A stretch of DNA of 64,000 bases from Polytrichum commune. Lineage: Eukaryota > Streptophyta > Polytrichopsida > Polytrichales > Polytrichaceae. Numbering within the stretch: the stretch's first letter is position 1; each line of letters opens with the position of its first letter. Below, piece by piece: positions 35,309-47,424 of this stretch. The notes beneath the pieces are model-generated. The model searched no databases. It was not told the origin of the DNA and saw only the letters and a program-made list of their open reading frames with translations. The DNA lies in assembly GCA_950295325.1 (NCBI GenBank), contig OX485807.1, positions 14,533,001 to 14,597,000 of the forward strand, given 5' to 3'. The position numbers and the translations under genes are program-made.

Positions 35309-37124
35309 TACCCTTAATACAACCTCTCCCATCCCATCATCAAGGTTTTGATTCTTCCTCTATTTTCTTTCTTTTGATGCTAAGTCATGCGCTAATCTAA
35401 CACACTACTTTAACTAACTAACACCTAATCACTACATGCAACCTTAAGCTCAAGAGCTCCCTCACTTGGGGCCTTGAGAGAGAGCTTAATTAATCAACTC
35501 TACTAAAAACTAATGTCACACACACGTGCTCAAGCTCTTTAAGAGCTTGCTCCCCTTGAGAGCGCTTGATGGAGAGAGTTGCAAATGAGAGAAAGAACAC
35601 CTTAAGTAGCAAAGAGGGAGAGAGGGAGAGAGGGCGAGAGAGGTGAGGATAGGGTGGGAGGATTAGCACCTCCAATCACAATCCCTTAACCTTCACCTTC
35701 AAAGTAGGGACTAATCCCCTTCCACCAAGCTTCCTTCTTCCTAAACTACCAAGGTGGATCCAAAAGTGGGCATTTAACCCGCGGAGCTCACCTTGCCTCA
35801 CCTTACCCTTTACTCACATAATCAAGGCATCCTCTTATTGAAATCAAACCTTGAAATAACTACACAACACATTCTAATGCCTAAACTTAAATCCAAACCA
35901 CACTTCACTCTTTTTATGTTTTGTGAATAGTCATAACACATCAAAGTCAAACTAAAATTGGTTTCGAAGAGTTAATCACCACATGTGGGCACCATTTTGG
36001 GCTCACAATGGGCCTAATTGAGCTCATGGAGGTTTTTTAGTTAAAAAGGATACTAAAGTTCAATTAAAGGCTCCACAATGCTCCACCCAATTATTGACAA
36101 GGATATATGATTTAGGTAGCAAAAAGAAAAGGAAAAAAAGAGAACGGATTTAGATGTGGGTATTGCAACTGTTTAAGTTTTGTATTTGAATATTGACGTG
36201 TATCATGAGGAGCAAATGGTAAATATCATGTGTTATCATAATACTTATATGAACTCAAGTGTAGGAATTTAGGAGTAAAACTATCGTTTAAAAGCGTTGG
36301 AATCCCAAGTCAAATAGAAAATGTATCATAAATTGTAAGTTCATAAAAATGCTTGTTATGGAGTGAACATTCAAAAGAAAGTTGTACAAAGTGAATTCTA
36401 AAACTACATCCATACAATTGGGACTACCAACATCATTGTTGTTTTTCATCAAACATCGTCTAAAACATTTGATTGCAAATAAAAAACAAACTAATTGACT
36501 TGGCCCTTGAGTAGGATAAATTGAAGATGAATGAAATCTATTGCCTTCCAAACCCTTGGTATTTGCCGTCCCTATTTGGATTTACTCTCTCAAACCCCTA
36601 CGCACCTTCAATCTCATCCACAACTGATTTATGCTCAAAATTAGAGGAAGAAGAAAGTGTTGCATGTTGAGCTTCGGTCTCCAAAATTAATCATATACTT
36701 AGAATTGAGTATATGACACAATACTATGATGATGGGCCTTTCAATTAGCATCAGAACAATGTCAAGTGGATGATAATAAGAGATCCCAATGCGAAAGATA
36801 TAAAATGTGGAAGTTGGTGAATTCATATCATTTTCATGTTATGATCTAACTAAGTGAAGATCTTTAGGGTTCTTCATCTGAAGATGACAAGGAATTTCAT
36901 CTTCAGATGAAGAATGAATGTCATACCGGCTTGTGTATCTCATACGTACAAAGTAGTTATTACAAGGTGCAAATAGCCATGCTTCTAATTCAATTTGTAT
37001 TTGATATGCCCAAACTTTATGTAGGATCATGTGCCATGCATGCATACAAATTACTAAGTAAAAAAAAAACAAATGCAATAGATAGGTTGCTTGCTACCAA
37101 TAATGTATGTTTCCTCAAGTTTTT
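35309..37124. other. CACTA interior, no gene recognised
   Basis: AT-rich with a GA-rich microsatellite near 35610-35640 and short frames only. A 24-bp palindromic block 'cttcatctgaagatga'/'tcatcttcagatgaag' lies near 36877-36912. Confidence 0.45.
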
Positions 37125-37380
37125 AAGACTGTAGTTAGTCTAAATGTGTGATTGGGTCTTGAGTCAAAAAAACACATTCAATGCATAGTTTGCTTGCTCC
37201 CAATAATGTATGCCTCCTCTGATTTTGTGGACTATGTTTAGTCAATAAGTGCGATTGGATTGCTGAGTCAAAAAAATCAAGGGTGGTTTGGGACTATGGT
37301 CAGTCACAAAAACCACCCTGACTATGAGGTCGGGCTACCTCAGTTAAATAAACACGGATAGTCAATTGTGCCGAGACATT
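37125..37380. repeat. CACTA right subterminal repeats
   Basis: Repeated GACTATG(G/T)(T)(C/T)AGTC-type motifs, with TGAGTCAAAAAA and CAGTCAC variants. They match the left subterminal array at 20340-20830 and lie just inside the right CACTA end. Confidence 0.7.
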
Positions 37381-37624
37381 AAGCCATGGTTCTGTACTAG
37401 TGAGTTCATCATCCTCTCACTATAAGGTGCCTACAAGACCATGACCCTTGGTGAGAATCGAAGGTGTGTGGGTGTTATTCAGTTCATTTTTTATGCTCTC
37501 CTCTTCTACCAATTAGATCCACACAACGGAACGTGTCTTGTATTAGCAAGTCTATGATGAAGCATCAACGAAAATCGGATTGAAATTCAGTCATCTCTTG
37601 ATTTAGTTAATTGGATGTGCATAA

Positions 37625-37835
37625 TTTGTTGGTTTCTTAACTGAATATATAGGTCCTCCATATTATTTTCATTATTGAGTGTGGAGTAGTTAATAATAAC
37701 TTTAAGACATAATCCAATCGCTTTTGAACATGTGTCTTTATGGTATTTGATATTTTATCCTCGCCGCACCACACACCAATGAATGTAGGAGTCTAGTTAA
37801 GAAAAGTGACCAAATAGCACTCACATTATTGCCTC
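37625..37835. repeat. Dispersed repeat, copy 2 (partner 12008-12210)
   Basis: Same orientation and block order as copy 1. It lies in the 1.3 kb spacer between the CACTA and the Mutator-like element. No gene is seen in 37406-38732. Confidence 0.55.
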
Positions 37836-38742
37836 AAAACAAACAACAATGAGTAGAAGTTCTACTATTCTTCTTGATTGTGTACTTAACCCATTAATGA
37901 AAGAGAATGCAAGTTCTCAAAGAAAGGAACACACAAGACTTTGGTTGAGCAACAACTTTTTTGAAGTCGGGCGGAGTGGGTAGGAAGCATGGGCTTCATC
38001 CGAGCAGTGAAGGAGGCGTGCCCGGGGTGGGGTCCAACCTTGGACACATGCAATCTAGCCTGGGGCACATGCTCCAAGGCTCCGTGCTATTTTGAACCGT
38101 GCAAAAATAACCGACATTTCTCATGAGGAACTTGCTCTCACTAATTTTTCTTTTAAAGGATCTATCCTTGCCATGTGGAATCTATGAGATCCATCATTCT
38201 ATTACGTTTATAAAAGCATTACCATGTCATAAAGAATAAAGCCTGAATTGTTTAAAACAATCTTAATTTCATCAAGATTGTAATAAGAGGAGGTTGTCGT
38301 TTTAGGTTTATAGGATCCGGGTTTTATAATAACTACTGTAGTGCAATTCAATTAAGCGGTTTTATTTCCATAATTCTTTATTATTGCATGGATCTTCTAA
38401 ATATGTACAACTTGGATCCATGTGGCTAAGGAAGACAATCCTTATTCACTAATTGTTTTCCTTATTGAGTGGTATGTGATCTAGTGTGGCTTAAAGACAC
38501 GTTCCAAATAAAAAGAAAAGAAATGAAATTGATGTTAGAGTCTAGGAAGCCGAAAGGCTAATGGGACTAAAACCTACAAGGTGGCATCAAACTAGCTAAT
38601 ATCCCTACAATGGCAGAGTGCAGTGGCCTCCGTGAGATAGGAGCTAATATTAACTTGTTGGTCTAATTGAAAGAAAGACTTGAGGTTCCCGAATAATAAC
38701 TTCTCAAATAGTGATTTAAACTTAACTCTAATGGGGTTGTAT

Positions 38743-38830
38743 GAGGGAAGCTATCTTATGAGCGATGAGCAGTGAGCGGTGAGCGGTGAGCAGTAACACA
38801 TGAGCAATGAGCAGTAACATATGAGCAATG
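38743..38830. repeat. MULE left terminal inverted repeat and GAGCAGT-type subterminal repeats
   Basis: About 38 bp match the right terminus with a few mismatches. Inside it, GAGC(A/G)(A/G)TGAGCAGT-type units repeat several times, a plausible transposase-binding array. The right-end counterpart is 58430-58492. Confidence 0.8.
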
Positions 38831-38955
38831 AATCCAAATTTAGTAAAGACACACGGGTTTAGGGTTTACAACCAAATTTTTGACAAATCAATTGCATATT
38901 TTCAATTGTAAATTGCCAATATTTTAAATGAAGCACAAGTGAAAGGGCCCTATTT

Positions 38956-39172
38956 CCATGGATCATTTAGAACACTTTCAATCCATTGCTGATTTTTATT
39001 ATAATAATTCAAACCAATACTTGTCATTTATTGACATCCTTATACATGTAGCTACAACTAGCACTTGTACAACTACTCATATTCTACAACACCAGCAAAT
39101 TCAAGTAGGTGCATAACCTCATTATACATATATGTCAGTGCCATAATTGTGAGCCACTCAAACTGCTCATGG
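38956..39172 (-). pseudogene. Partial duplicate of the transposase 3' end
   Basis: This is a diverged copy of about 39536-39725, which is the last coding part and 3' flank of the transposase gene. Shared blocks are 'tcatttattgacat', 'attctacaa', 'accagca' and 'tcaagtag'. It has no upstream coding sequence, so it is a truncated tandem relic or the end of an older MULE copy. Confidence 0.65.
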
Positions 39173-39236
39173 GTTGAATAAAGGCCCAAAATCTACAAAA
39201 AAAAGAAAATTAGATATTAGAAATAATGAATATGTA

Positions 39237-39440
39237 GGTAGCTACTAGGTTTTGAGACATCCGCCTGTGGATGCGAGTTGTGTAAGAGACTGGTATTAGG
39301 TCTGGATCAACCCGGGTTCGAATCCGGTTGGTTACATTGACTGGTGCTATCCCAAATTGAGCTAGTGATAAAACAGGAATAATCTATAGGCGGATACCAA
39401 GAAGACATTACTACGCGGATGTGCGTAGAATCTTCTTAAT
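39237..39440 (+). mobile_element. Candidate tRNA-derived SINE
   Basis: A good Pol III B box (GGTTCGAATCC, about 39314-39324) lies 45 nt after a weak A-box-like stretch (GGATGCGAGTTG). A tail ending in T-rich sequence follows at about 39425-39455. It lies exactly between the two copies of the transposase 3' end. I see no clean target duplication and the A box is poor, so this remains tentative. Confidence 0.3.
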
Positions 39441-42400
39441 TATTTTTTATTTTTAGAAACGTGTTATTATTTATCCGTGTGAATCAATCAAACCACACAT
39501 GGTTGGGTCGTAGTCTAAATAAAAATGAAGTTACTGAATCATTTGAAATACTTTCAGTCCACTGCTAAGTATAATAAGTATAATCCAAACCAAAACATGT
39601 CATTTATTGACATTCAAATATATGTTGCTTAATAGAGTACTTGCAATACTACTCACATTCTACAATACCAGCAAGTTCAAGTAGTCGCATGACCTCATTA
39701 TAGGTATATGTAGGTGCATGAATGAACTTGTCACTCTTGTAATCCACCTTGCACAAAAATCTAAACACATAATAAAGATGTTTACAATACACCCATTTTC
39801 CTTTATTTTCCAATGCATGAAAGGACACTTTCGTGAAATCTGGACATGTGCAATGCGGGATATCGCCAATTATGACATGGTAGGTAATATCCTGCTTGGA
39901 GACAATGTTGATTATCACTCCAAAGCCCGGATATGGAATGACAATGACCCCAACCACATAGTAACCTTCTATGAGTCTGGCGCTCTCCCATTTGTTTTTG
40001 TAATCCGCCAGAGGTGCTGTTGGATTACGACGCATTGTCTTCTCAAATCTGAATGTAGGGTGGGCGTTTGGGTTTGGTGGCATAGAAAAATGCGAGCGAG
40101 GGATGGGAAGAGTTGCGATTGTTGAAAGCCTACAACGAGGAGACAATGCCTCCCTCTGCTGTAGTTGAAATCCAGCATCTTCAAATGCCAAAACCTCCTC
40201 TCTCGATAGATTGGTATCTATCTTCACTGGCCACGTGTTGGGTATTATAGGCCAATCCAACACATATTTCTTCTTATTGCCACTCACACAACGTTTGATG
40301 TCGTCAGGACAAAACCAAAATTCATACTCCACATTGTTGGGAGAGCGAAATTCCTTCCTAAGCCCTTTGTATGTTGGAGCAGGTGTGCCATGTTTCCCAG
40401 TCCCGACTTTGGCATTGCACATAGTCCTTGTAATGGCCTGCAGTGCCCAACAACGTTCGGCTGAGTTGGGTGGCAATCTTGCAATGTGCCACTTAGAAGC
40501 AAGACAATCAGTCTCTAACACGGATGTAGTATGAGCCACACCATGAATTGCAGAACTCAACGATTCCTCTATGCGTTGACGAGTTGCTTGGGTGTTGGGA
40601 CGAGGAATGGAATAATTCACTTTGTCGGGTCGATGAGAGTCACAATCAGCACCCGGTGGTAGGTTGAGTTTGCGTTTGGTGGAACCAAAGAGCTCTGACC
40701 CTTCCAATGCACAATCTAACGTGTTGACGTCTTCTGCCCCTGGATAAGACTTCATGGCATCGGCCAATATTTTTGGATCTCCACACCTAGCAGCCGCTTT
40801 GAGTTTCAAGGATGCCGAATCAGGACCTTTACCATCAGACCTTCCTTTCAACCATGTCCGGTAATTTGCAATTTGCATGAAAGCACGAATCATGTCGTCC
40901 ACTGTAGCTTCATATAAACAAGTCATCTTGTTGCCGGACTGTTGGAGCCATTTGTTGTGTACAATCTCTGCAAGGTTGCATGTTGGCATTTCCGCACGTT
41001 CTTCTATTGTCATATCCTATGAACAACACACAAATATGAGGATAAGAAAAATAGAAGATATATATAACAGTGGAAGAAAAATGAATGACATTGAAGAATG
41101 AAATTTTATATGTACTTACAAATAGCATATGACCACCCCATTGTCTGTAACGAAAGTGCCAAAAACCTAAATGTGGGAGGGCCACCTTCAACCATCCAGC
41201 CTCAGACGGTGTAACCCGCTGCTGAACCGGTTTACATGGAAGTTACTCCCACCAAAATTAAATCTTCTCTTCTCTAAGTCTCGTGAAGGTGTTTGCATTC
41301 TTCTGTATCTCAATTCCGTAACATGCAGTTCCAATATCCTTATAAACTCTCTAAGGTCTAAAATTACAAGTTTATGTTTCCCTGAATCTAATGTCAAGGT
41401 TTGGTGTTCCTAAACCTTTAAATAGATTCAGTAACACAATACTTTTCTTAATCAAGAATAATGTGTTCAAGACCCTTTTATAAATCCCTAGGGATAAAGT
41501 GTCCAAGTTGTCAAGTTTATGTTCCCCGAAAGTGCCCTTAATGAGAACACTTCTATAATATCTCTCAGTATGTAGTTCCTTTTAAATAATCTCTTAAATG
41601 GATAGGTGCCTTAGATCTTAAGTTAATGTTTCTCAAACGTGTAATGTCAAGGTTAAGTGTTTCCCCGAGAGAAACATCCTCATACAATATCTTTCATGGT
41701 TGAATTCATCTAAAACATATTTCAAGTTCATAACTCTCGTAATTTGAAGCCATCTAAATTCTCCTACCCACAATATCTTTCATGTTTTGAATTTAGATCC
41801 TATCGATTTATAATCCTATATAGAATACTTATTCATTCCTTTAGATTCCAATGCCATAATCTCTATTCCGTTCAAGTCTTCAAACATGTTGCCTAAATAC
41901 CTTCATAAGGTAGCATACTCCCTCGCTAAGTCAAGACAACCTAGCGCGTGGAAGATGCTTTGGCATAATTAAAAATCCCTTTTACATTCCGTAATTTATA
42001 AGTGTATGCTCTCGAGCCAAATCCCTAAGGCTTAGCACATAATTGCTACTCCTTAGAAGATTCCAAATATTTGACTAAGGCCGGCTAAATCCCCAGAATA
42101 TTCTCTTAGGCCGCCAAAATCCCTAAGTGCTAAGGTAGGGGATTTTGATGACGAGGCCACATCTCGGCCACCTTTGGTTCCAACCCTTTGTTTGCTTTAT
42201 GATTTGATTAGTCTTATCAAGTCCTCTCAAGCAAACTAATCTCGGGGCCTCAAATCCATTGGCGTGAAAAGTAATGATGTGAACTTATGCTAAGGTGTCA
42301 AGCTTCGGCTTGGGGCATCATTACCCCTTTCATCAATGAGCACTACCTAGGTGGTTTGTTTTACGGTGCTTAGATTCTCTTGCCTCAACCTCTTGCCAAG

Positions 42401-42659
42401 TGTGGGTGACTTTTACCGTCTTGCATGCGTAATCCAAGTTGCTTATGAAATAACCTCAAGTGTGTCGCACGCGGTTTACTTCTCCTCATATGAATTCACA
42501 AAGTATATATATCGGAGTTCCTTTATATGGTGCTTGGCCAATGGACCGCGTGCATGTTCTCGGGTCATTTCTTTTCCAAAACTTTGCCCATCTTCAATTC
42601 GGTAATTGCCTAAGCCTATGTAAGTATGTTGCTCTTTGATTGCCGCATCCTTGCTTACC

Positions 42660-43655
42660 GCACCGAGGTTGCCGAATACGATCCCTAGACACAAACTTAA
42701 TGCACCGCGGGTGCCGATTTCTATCTAATAGCGATCACTAGACTCAAACTTATTGCACCGCGGGTGCCGATTGTCTTATCTAAAGGCGATCCCTAGACTC
42801 GACCTATTGCACCCAGTGTATATGTTTGACAAAGTTTTTGCAAGTTTTTCTCTTTTGACACGCAAAAACTTGCACAAAAAATAAATGCACGTCAATTGAC
42901 ACGCACATTTTAGAAGTTGACACGTACTGTGACTTGTGAAGAAAAAAACCACATGTCAATTGACACACTAGAAATTCAAATGACATGTATTAGTAGGCAA
43001 CTTGAGTACTATAAACTGCGGCTCAAGTATCAAGTACCCATAACATTAGGAGAACTTCCTAAACTCACTTACATACTTAAATTCAGCTTCAATTTTCTTT
43101 GTAACCGGGAGTTGAGACGGTGATCAGAGATAGCGAGACTAACTGGGAACAAGGAGAGGCAATGTGAAAGAGGATTTTCCAAACAAAATGCAATCAAAAG
43201 CCAATTGCGCAATAGGTTGAACTTGAAGACCCTTGATGCTCTTATGTGGGTTTCTATCTGTGGGCTCGAAATTTATGCAATGGATTGGGCTACCATCTTC
43301 AACATTTGGAGAAACATGCAAGACCGAAGGATACTTACGCCCGATTGATAAGTTTTTTTTTTAATTACGAATCAAGATTGCATATTGATTATTCAAAATA
43401 TTAGTTTTCCTAAAATATTGTGTAAGCTAAAATTGAGGTGACATTTTGGAATAAAATGTAGATGTCAATTGACATTCATTTTTGTTTTTAAGAACGTCAC
43501 GTGACACTTTGGATTTGAAGTTGAACGTCAAATGAAATTTGTCAAACATAGACACTGATTGCACCGCGGGTGCCGATTGTCTATCTAAAGGCGATCCCTA
43601 GACTCGACCTATTGCACCGCGGGTGCCGATTGTCTATCTAATGACGAACTCAAGA
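42660..43655. repeat. About 60-bp tandem repeat interrupted by an hAT-like element
   Basis: The unit contains ATTGCACCGCGGGTGCCGAT with its palindromic CACCGCGGGTG, then GGCGATCCCTAGACTCGACC. About 2.5 copies lie before 42814 and 1.5 after 43557. The hAT-like element splits one unit, and the target duplication restores it. Confidence 0.8.
42814..43557. mobile_element. hAT-like non-autonomous element (744 bp)
   Basis: Termini are CAGTGTATATGTTTGACAAA and, reverse-complemented at the right, CAGTGTCTATGTTTGACAAA. A perfect 8-bp duplication ATTGCACC flanks it (42806-42813, 43558-43565). CAGTG ends with 8-bp duplications fit the hAT superfamily. Subterminal regions carry repeated GTCAATTGACA motifs on both sides. 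There is no transposase frame. Confidence 0.85.
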
Positions 43656-46376
43656 CTCAAGACTTGGGAGCTCGGACACTCGTGTAAAGTCTTCTTATGC
43701 GAATGAAGTGTATTAGGGCCCTCAAGTGGCCTCCTTATATAGTTTCACATATCTATGTTTTCCTAGGATTTTTGTAAATGTTAGTTCGGCTAAATTTAGT
43801 ACTATATCTAAATATAGTCTGAATTAAAGGCCGTAAGTCTATTTTTATAAATCTATCTTAATTAAAATGTCTTTCCTAGCTACATACCCCTTGGTATCTA
43901 ATTAGGTAATTATTCATTTACCCATTACATTCATCCTTGAATTCGGCCATGTGCCCTATAAATAGGGGAGGGCCACCCTTTCAATTCTCAGCCTAACCCA
44001 TGTTTCCATTTCAGTAGCCGTCTTCCCTTCTACCGCGTACGTTCCCTTGGGTCGATGCCGCTCCCAAAGTTGCTCCCGTGCGTTCCCAGGTGCCTCGGCT
44101 CTTGGTTCCCGTTCCCGTGCATCCTCCTACGTTCCTGGTGCGTTCCCCTAAGTTCCCGGGGCTCTATTCACACCGCCGGCCGCTCCTTCACCATTGGCCT
44201 TCCCTTGCTCGTGCCCTGGCTTCCTCTCTCGCGCTCCTTGGTTTCATCTCCCGCGCACCTTGGCCTCTTGCCTTCCGGCTCTCCTTCCAACTTGGGGGGA
44301 AATGTGAGCTCACCACCAACCACTCTGAAAGGCCAAGGATGCCTTCTTCTGAGGCAGCTCCGGATGACAACCACCAAGAACGAATCACATGATACTTAGT
44401 CTCGGCGTCGTCCATCATTTTTGCGTCTTTGTAATCCTTGCATATTTGCTTGTGTTGAAACTGCAAGGATGGTTTGATATACTTTTGGGTCACCTTATCC
44501 AAGCTTGCAGACCAATGGAAAAGACATGTACGCTCACGTGCAACCATGGGTAGACTTGGATCACCATCCCCGTAAATCGCCCTCGCCGCATTCCAATTAG
44601 CTTGAGCACTATCAGCCATAAACCCTTTGAAGTTTACGTTTGGTACATCATTTTCTGCCATGACAGTATTCAAATTTTCCCAAAAGAGAATTTGTGCTGC
44701 ACCATCTTCAGATTGCATGTCACAACACGCAATAGTCAACACTTTACAGTATCGATTGTCGTACACATGGCAAGCCATGGCCGTCCAGTCCTTCAAACGT
44801 TTGACATGGTCAAACATAATCCATGATTTCTCCATGTCCCCACCGACTTGCATCTTCTTCACAAGCTCCACACCACTACTTGGAAGATCTACAGATATCT
44901 TGAAAAACAAACACTTTGTCCTTTGACTGCCCTGGAAACCGACTACCATGGACGAACTTGAAAGCAGAGTGGTTTTTGAGTGCCATAATACTATTTATAG
45001 TTTCCATTCCACTACGCAAAAAATGCTTTGATCCTGATACAAAGTTACGACAATTCGGAGACGCAAGAGTGCTGAATTTGTCCATGACGACTTCTAGGGA
45101 TGAACCAACCAAGTGATGGCCTTCGACATTTGCTGGAGATTTGAGAAGATAATCGGCCAAGAATTGTTTGCTTGCTGCCATAACTATGGCTGAATTTTTG
45201 GCTGTGGGTGTTTTCAATACTTCATTTGCAACGCACTGGTATACCATGTCCAATGACTCACGGCATGTGCCATTGGCCACAGGGTGATCATGTACACCAA
45301 TATGAATGCAAGCCCTGGACATTTCAACAGATGTGGAGTGGATGTATAGGATTCGAGCATGACATAAAGCAATGCACACAGGTGTGGAACGACATACCTT
45401 ACACTCGACAGTGGACCTAGTAGGAGGAACATTACCCACAGCAAATGGGAGAGGAGTTGAACCGGCCCATTCAGTGTTGTTCCGGAGGCCCCCATTGCGA
45501 TTCATGTAATCACAGTAATCATTAGGACATTGGAGATGACCAGCACAAGTAGAGCGCCGGAAGGACAATCCAAAATCATTTTGGATATTGATGGTTTTGG
45601 TGGTGCACCAAGGGTGACCGTCGCACATCTTGTCCATGCCGTCCATTGAGCGGCCATACGTACTTGGAGCTTTAAGTGCCACAGGGGGTAAGAGAAACAA
45701 AACATCACCATTAAAAGAAGATGGTAAGTACTTGACATCATGAACATCTATACTATCAAAATCAATGGATGCGAGATCTGATTTTTATTTTTTTTTAGAC
45801 TTTGTAAGCTTCAAAGCATCAACGATAGTCAACCCTATAGATGAAGGTGAAGAGGACGTTGAGAAGGTGAGAGCTGGGGAACCAAACTCTTGTACATAGG
45901 ACCGCATGGAGATTTGGCTAAATGTATAGGAAGTTGTGAAGAAGTGGAAACGGCGATGTGTTTGAAAGATTAACAGATGCAGAAATGTCATCTTCCGAAT
46001 CTGATAGTACAAACACACGGTTATCAATGGGTTCAAATTTAACAGGTACAACATAGGGAATTTGAACGGTGGATGTACCGGATTCGTTTGTCAAGATGAC
46101 AGTTGAAGCTTGCATTTGAGATTCAGAAAGACCTATTACCTTAAATGAATCAGGTCCTAAGATCCACATAAAACCAACCTCGGTTCTGTTTTTTTGAACC
46201 AAAACCGTTTCATACACCTCTCCATCTGCAGAATACATCTCCTGCTCTAAATACATGGTTCCTATCTGGAGGTTGAATCTCAGACTAAAAAAATCCTCTG
46301 AGACATTGACATGACCATCATCTTGAAGTGGTAAAATGAAGGGAACAAAATATCCGTGAGCTCTAATGGTAGCCAT

Positions 46377-47012
46377 GGAGAAGAAGGAATAGATGAACAA
46401 CACATGACAATAATCTTAGATCAACATCGCTTTTGTATTGAGTGATGGAAAATATAATAATGGATGTAAATTAAAAGAGGTGATACCATAGCATCCAATA
46501 ATACAAAAGGAGACAGATCATAATAGTAGACAGAGAATATTTGCAAGGAAGGCATAAAATCCTAAACCAGATCTTAAAAAATATCTCATTTAGAAACTAA
46601 GTCATAGGAAACTTGAACCCACAAAGGAGTTGTGTAATATAAGATTATCACATGGGAGAAATGCGGGCACGAATATCATGGAGAAAACGGCGTCAAATAA
46701 TAAACAAGTTGGCAAAGTTTTAAAATACGACTGTGTAGGGTGGATGTAGATGCAGGAACAATTAAAATTGGCCGGCAAAGTAAATGATTGGCCATTATAA
46801 ATAGAACAAAGTCAATGTGGTAGGTTGGGATATCAGAGAAATTTGGCGGATATAATAAAAATAGAAGCAGAGTGAAAGACGCGTTAAAACAACTTGATCA
46901 TTGGACGCCAATTGCAACACTGATGATCGTAATGTGCGTCAGGTTTAAGTGAGCTCTAAACACTAAACAAATGTATGAAAGTGGAGTGGTAGAAGATATA
47001 TCATAGACAACA
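46377..47012. promoter_or_regulatory. Divergent intergenic region between transposase and methyltransferase-like gene
   Basis: About 640 bp separate the transposase ATG (minus) from the first exon-like frame on the plus strand. AT-rich, with no element seen. It would be a shared bidirectional promoter if both genes are expressed. I could not pick a specific TATA box with confidence. Confidence 0.4.
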
Positions 47013-47174
47013 ATGATGGTGGAACATGTAGAGAGAACACTAGTGAGGCGGAAGAGAAGGCATAGGAAGGCGGAGGGCGATGAAGGTGCAAAGAACAAAG
47101 AGCAAAGAGCATGCAGACGATGGTATTTCGGAGTCGGAAATGAAGACGAGTTCACAAAACAGAACAAACAAAAA
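47013..47174 (+). CDS. Candidate first exon of the MULE plus-strand gene
   Basis: A basic, charged open stretch ends at a strong GTAAGT donor at about 47175. Two frames are open (one with RRKRRHRKAEGDEGAKNKEQ, the other with KEHADDGISESEMKTSS). The position just after the divergent region suits a first exon, but the connection to the next exon is not resolved. Confidence 0.35.
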
Positions 47175-47382
47175 GGTAAGTCAACTTCTGATATTGTTTG
47201 ATTTGAAATTATTTTGCTATGTATTCCTTAATAGATGTTGTTTGTTTATCTTGTTCGAAATATTCATATGGTTGATTGTATAATTTTTACTTGTATTATG
47301 ATGGGTATTAACACATGTATGTTGTCATGTGCTAGTAATGTGACGTTGGCGATCTTTTTTTGAAGAACCAAAATTTCTAGCA

Positions 47383-47424
47383 AGCCCATCACCTTCACGA
47401 AGCCTCCCTATCTATGCTGAGACC
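47383..47424 (+). pseudogene. Relic of the last exon of the methyltransferase-like gene
   Basis: The frame reads SPSPSRSLPIYAE, against SPSLSPQSLPVYAE at 57646-57688, with matching DNA apart from a 3-nt gap and some substitutions. It lies upstream of the main gene, so the locus appears to have carried a second copy whose 3' end is left here. Confidence 0.5.

Larger units (their letters stand above)
20294..37402. mobile_element. CACTA-type transposon, 17.1 kb, with nested insertions
   Basis: The left end is CACTACTACAGATCACGG and the right end reverse-complements to CACTAGTACAGAACCATGG. Both start with CACTA and match at 11 of the first 12 bases. A 3-bp AGT duplication flanks the pair (20291-20293 and 37403-37405), as the CACTA superfamily makes. 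Both subterminal regions are filled with the same short inverted motif (GACTAT/ATAGTC family), which in CACTA elements binds transposase. No TnpA/TnpD-type transposase was recognised, so this copy is probably non-autonomous. It holds captured gene pieces (21.2-24.2 kb), two MITEs and the Ty3/gypsy element. Confidence 0.8.
41225..44305. other. 3.1 kb interruption of the transposase gene (long intron or insertion)
   Basis: The edges could be splice sites (donor GGTGAGC at about 44305, acceptor 'ttcagcag' at about 41226), so this may be an intron. It also has features of an inserted element, with a TATAAATAGG box at about 43958 followed by GC-richer transcript-like sequence. It contains a short tandem repeat and an hAT-like element. 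The open frames at 44055-44399 on the plus strand overlap the transposase coding sequence and are not supported. Confidence 0.5.
39649..46376 (-). pseudogene. MULE transposase (GCM/WRKY-like zinc domain, DDE core, SWIM finger), broken
   Basis: The minus-strand start is ATG at 46376 (MATIRAHGYF). The N-terminal region ends in a SUMO-interaction-like VFVLSDSEDD. Next is a Cys/His region (GLSFRRSTCAGHLQC, CDYMNRNGG), of the GCM/WRKY-like kind seen in MULE proteins. The DDE-type core includes MFDHVKRLKDWTAMACHVYDN and FKGFMADSAQANWNAARAIYG, then CLFHWSAS. The C-terminal SWIM zinc finger is CTC...YCKHLYYVF (CxCx(n)CxH), ending at TAG in 39649. A 103-bp GT-AG intron (41017-41119) joins GGHMLF to DMTIEERAEM in frame. 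Breaks: a frameshift at about 45930-46000, an in-frame TAA at 45785-45787 after an A run, and a frameshift near 44930 at a T run. Between EWLV (about 44306) and the next coding block (about 41225) lies 3.1 kb, which is either a long intron or an insertion. Confidence 0.85.

Noticed and set aside
34885-35317. Plus-strand frames with LQQSLLTLVQQLSWLALGPA repeats
   Set aside because: Product of a 66-bp tandem repeat; no start context or homology.
44055-44399. Plus-strand Pro/Ser/Leu-rich frames
   Set aside because: Their right part overlaps the well-supported transposase coding sequence on the opposite strand; GC-rich skew alone explains them.
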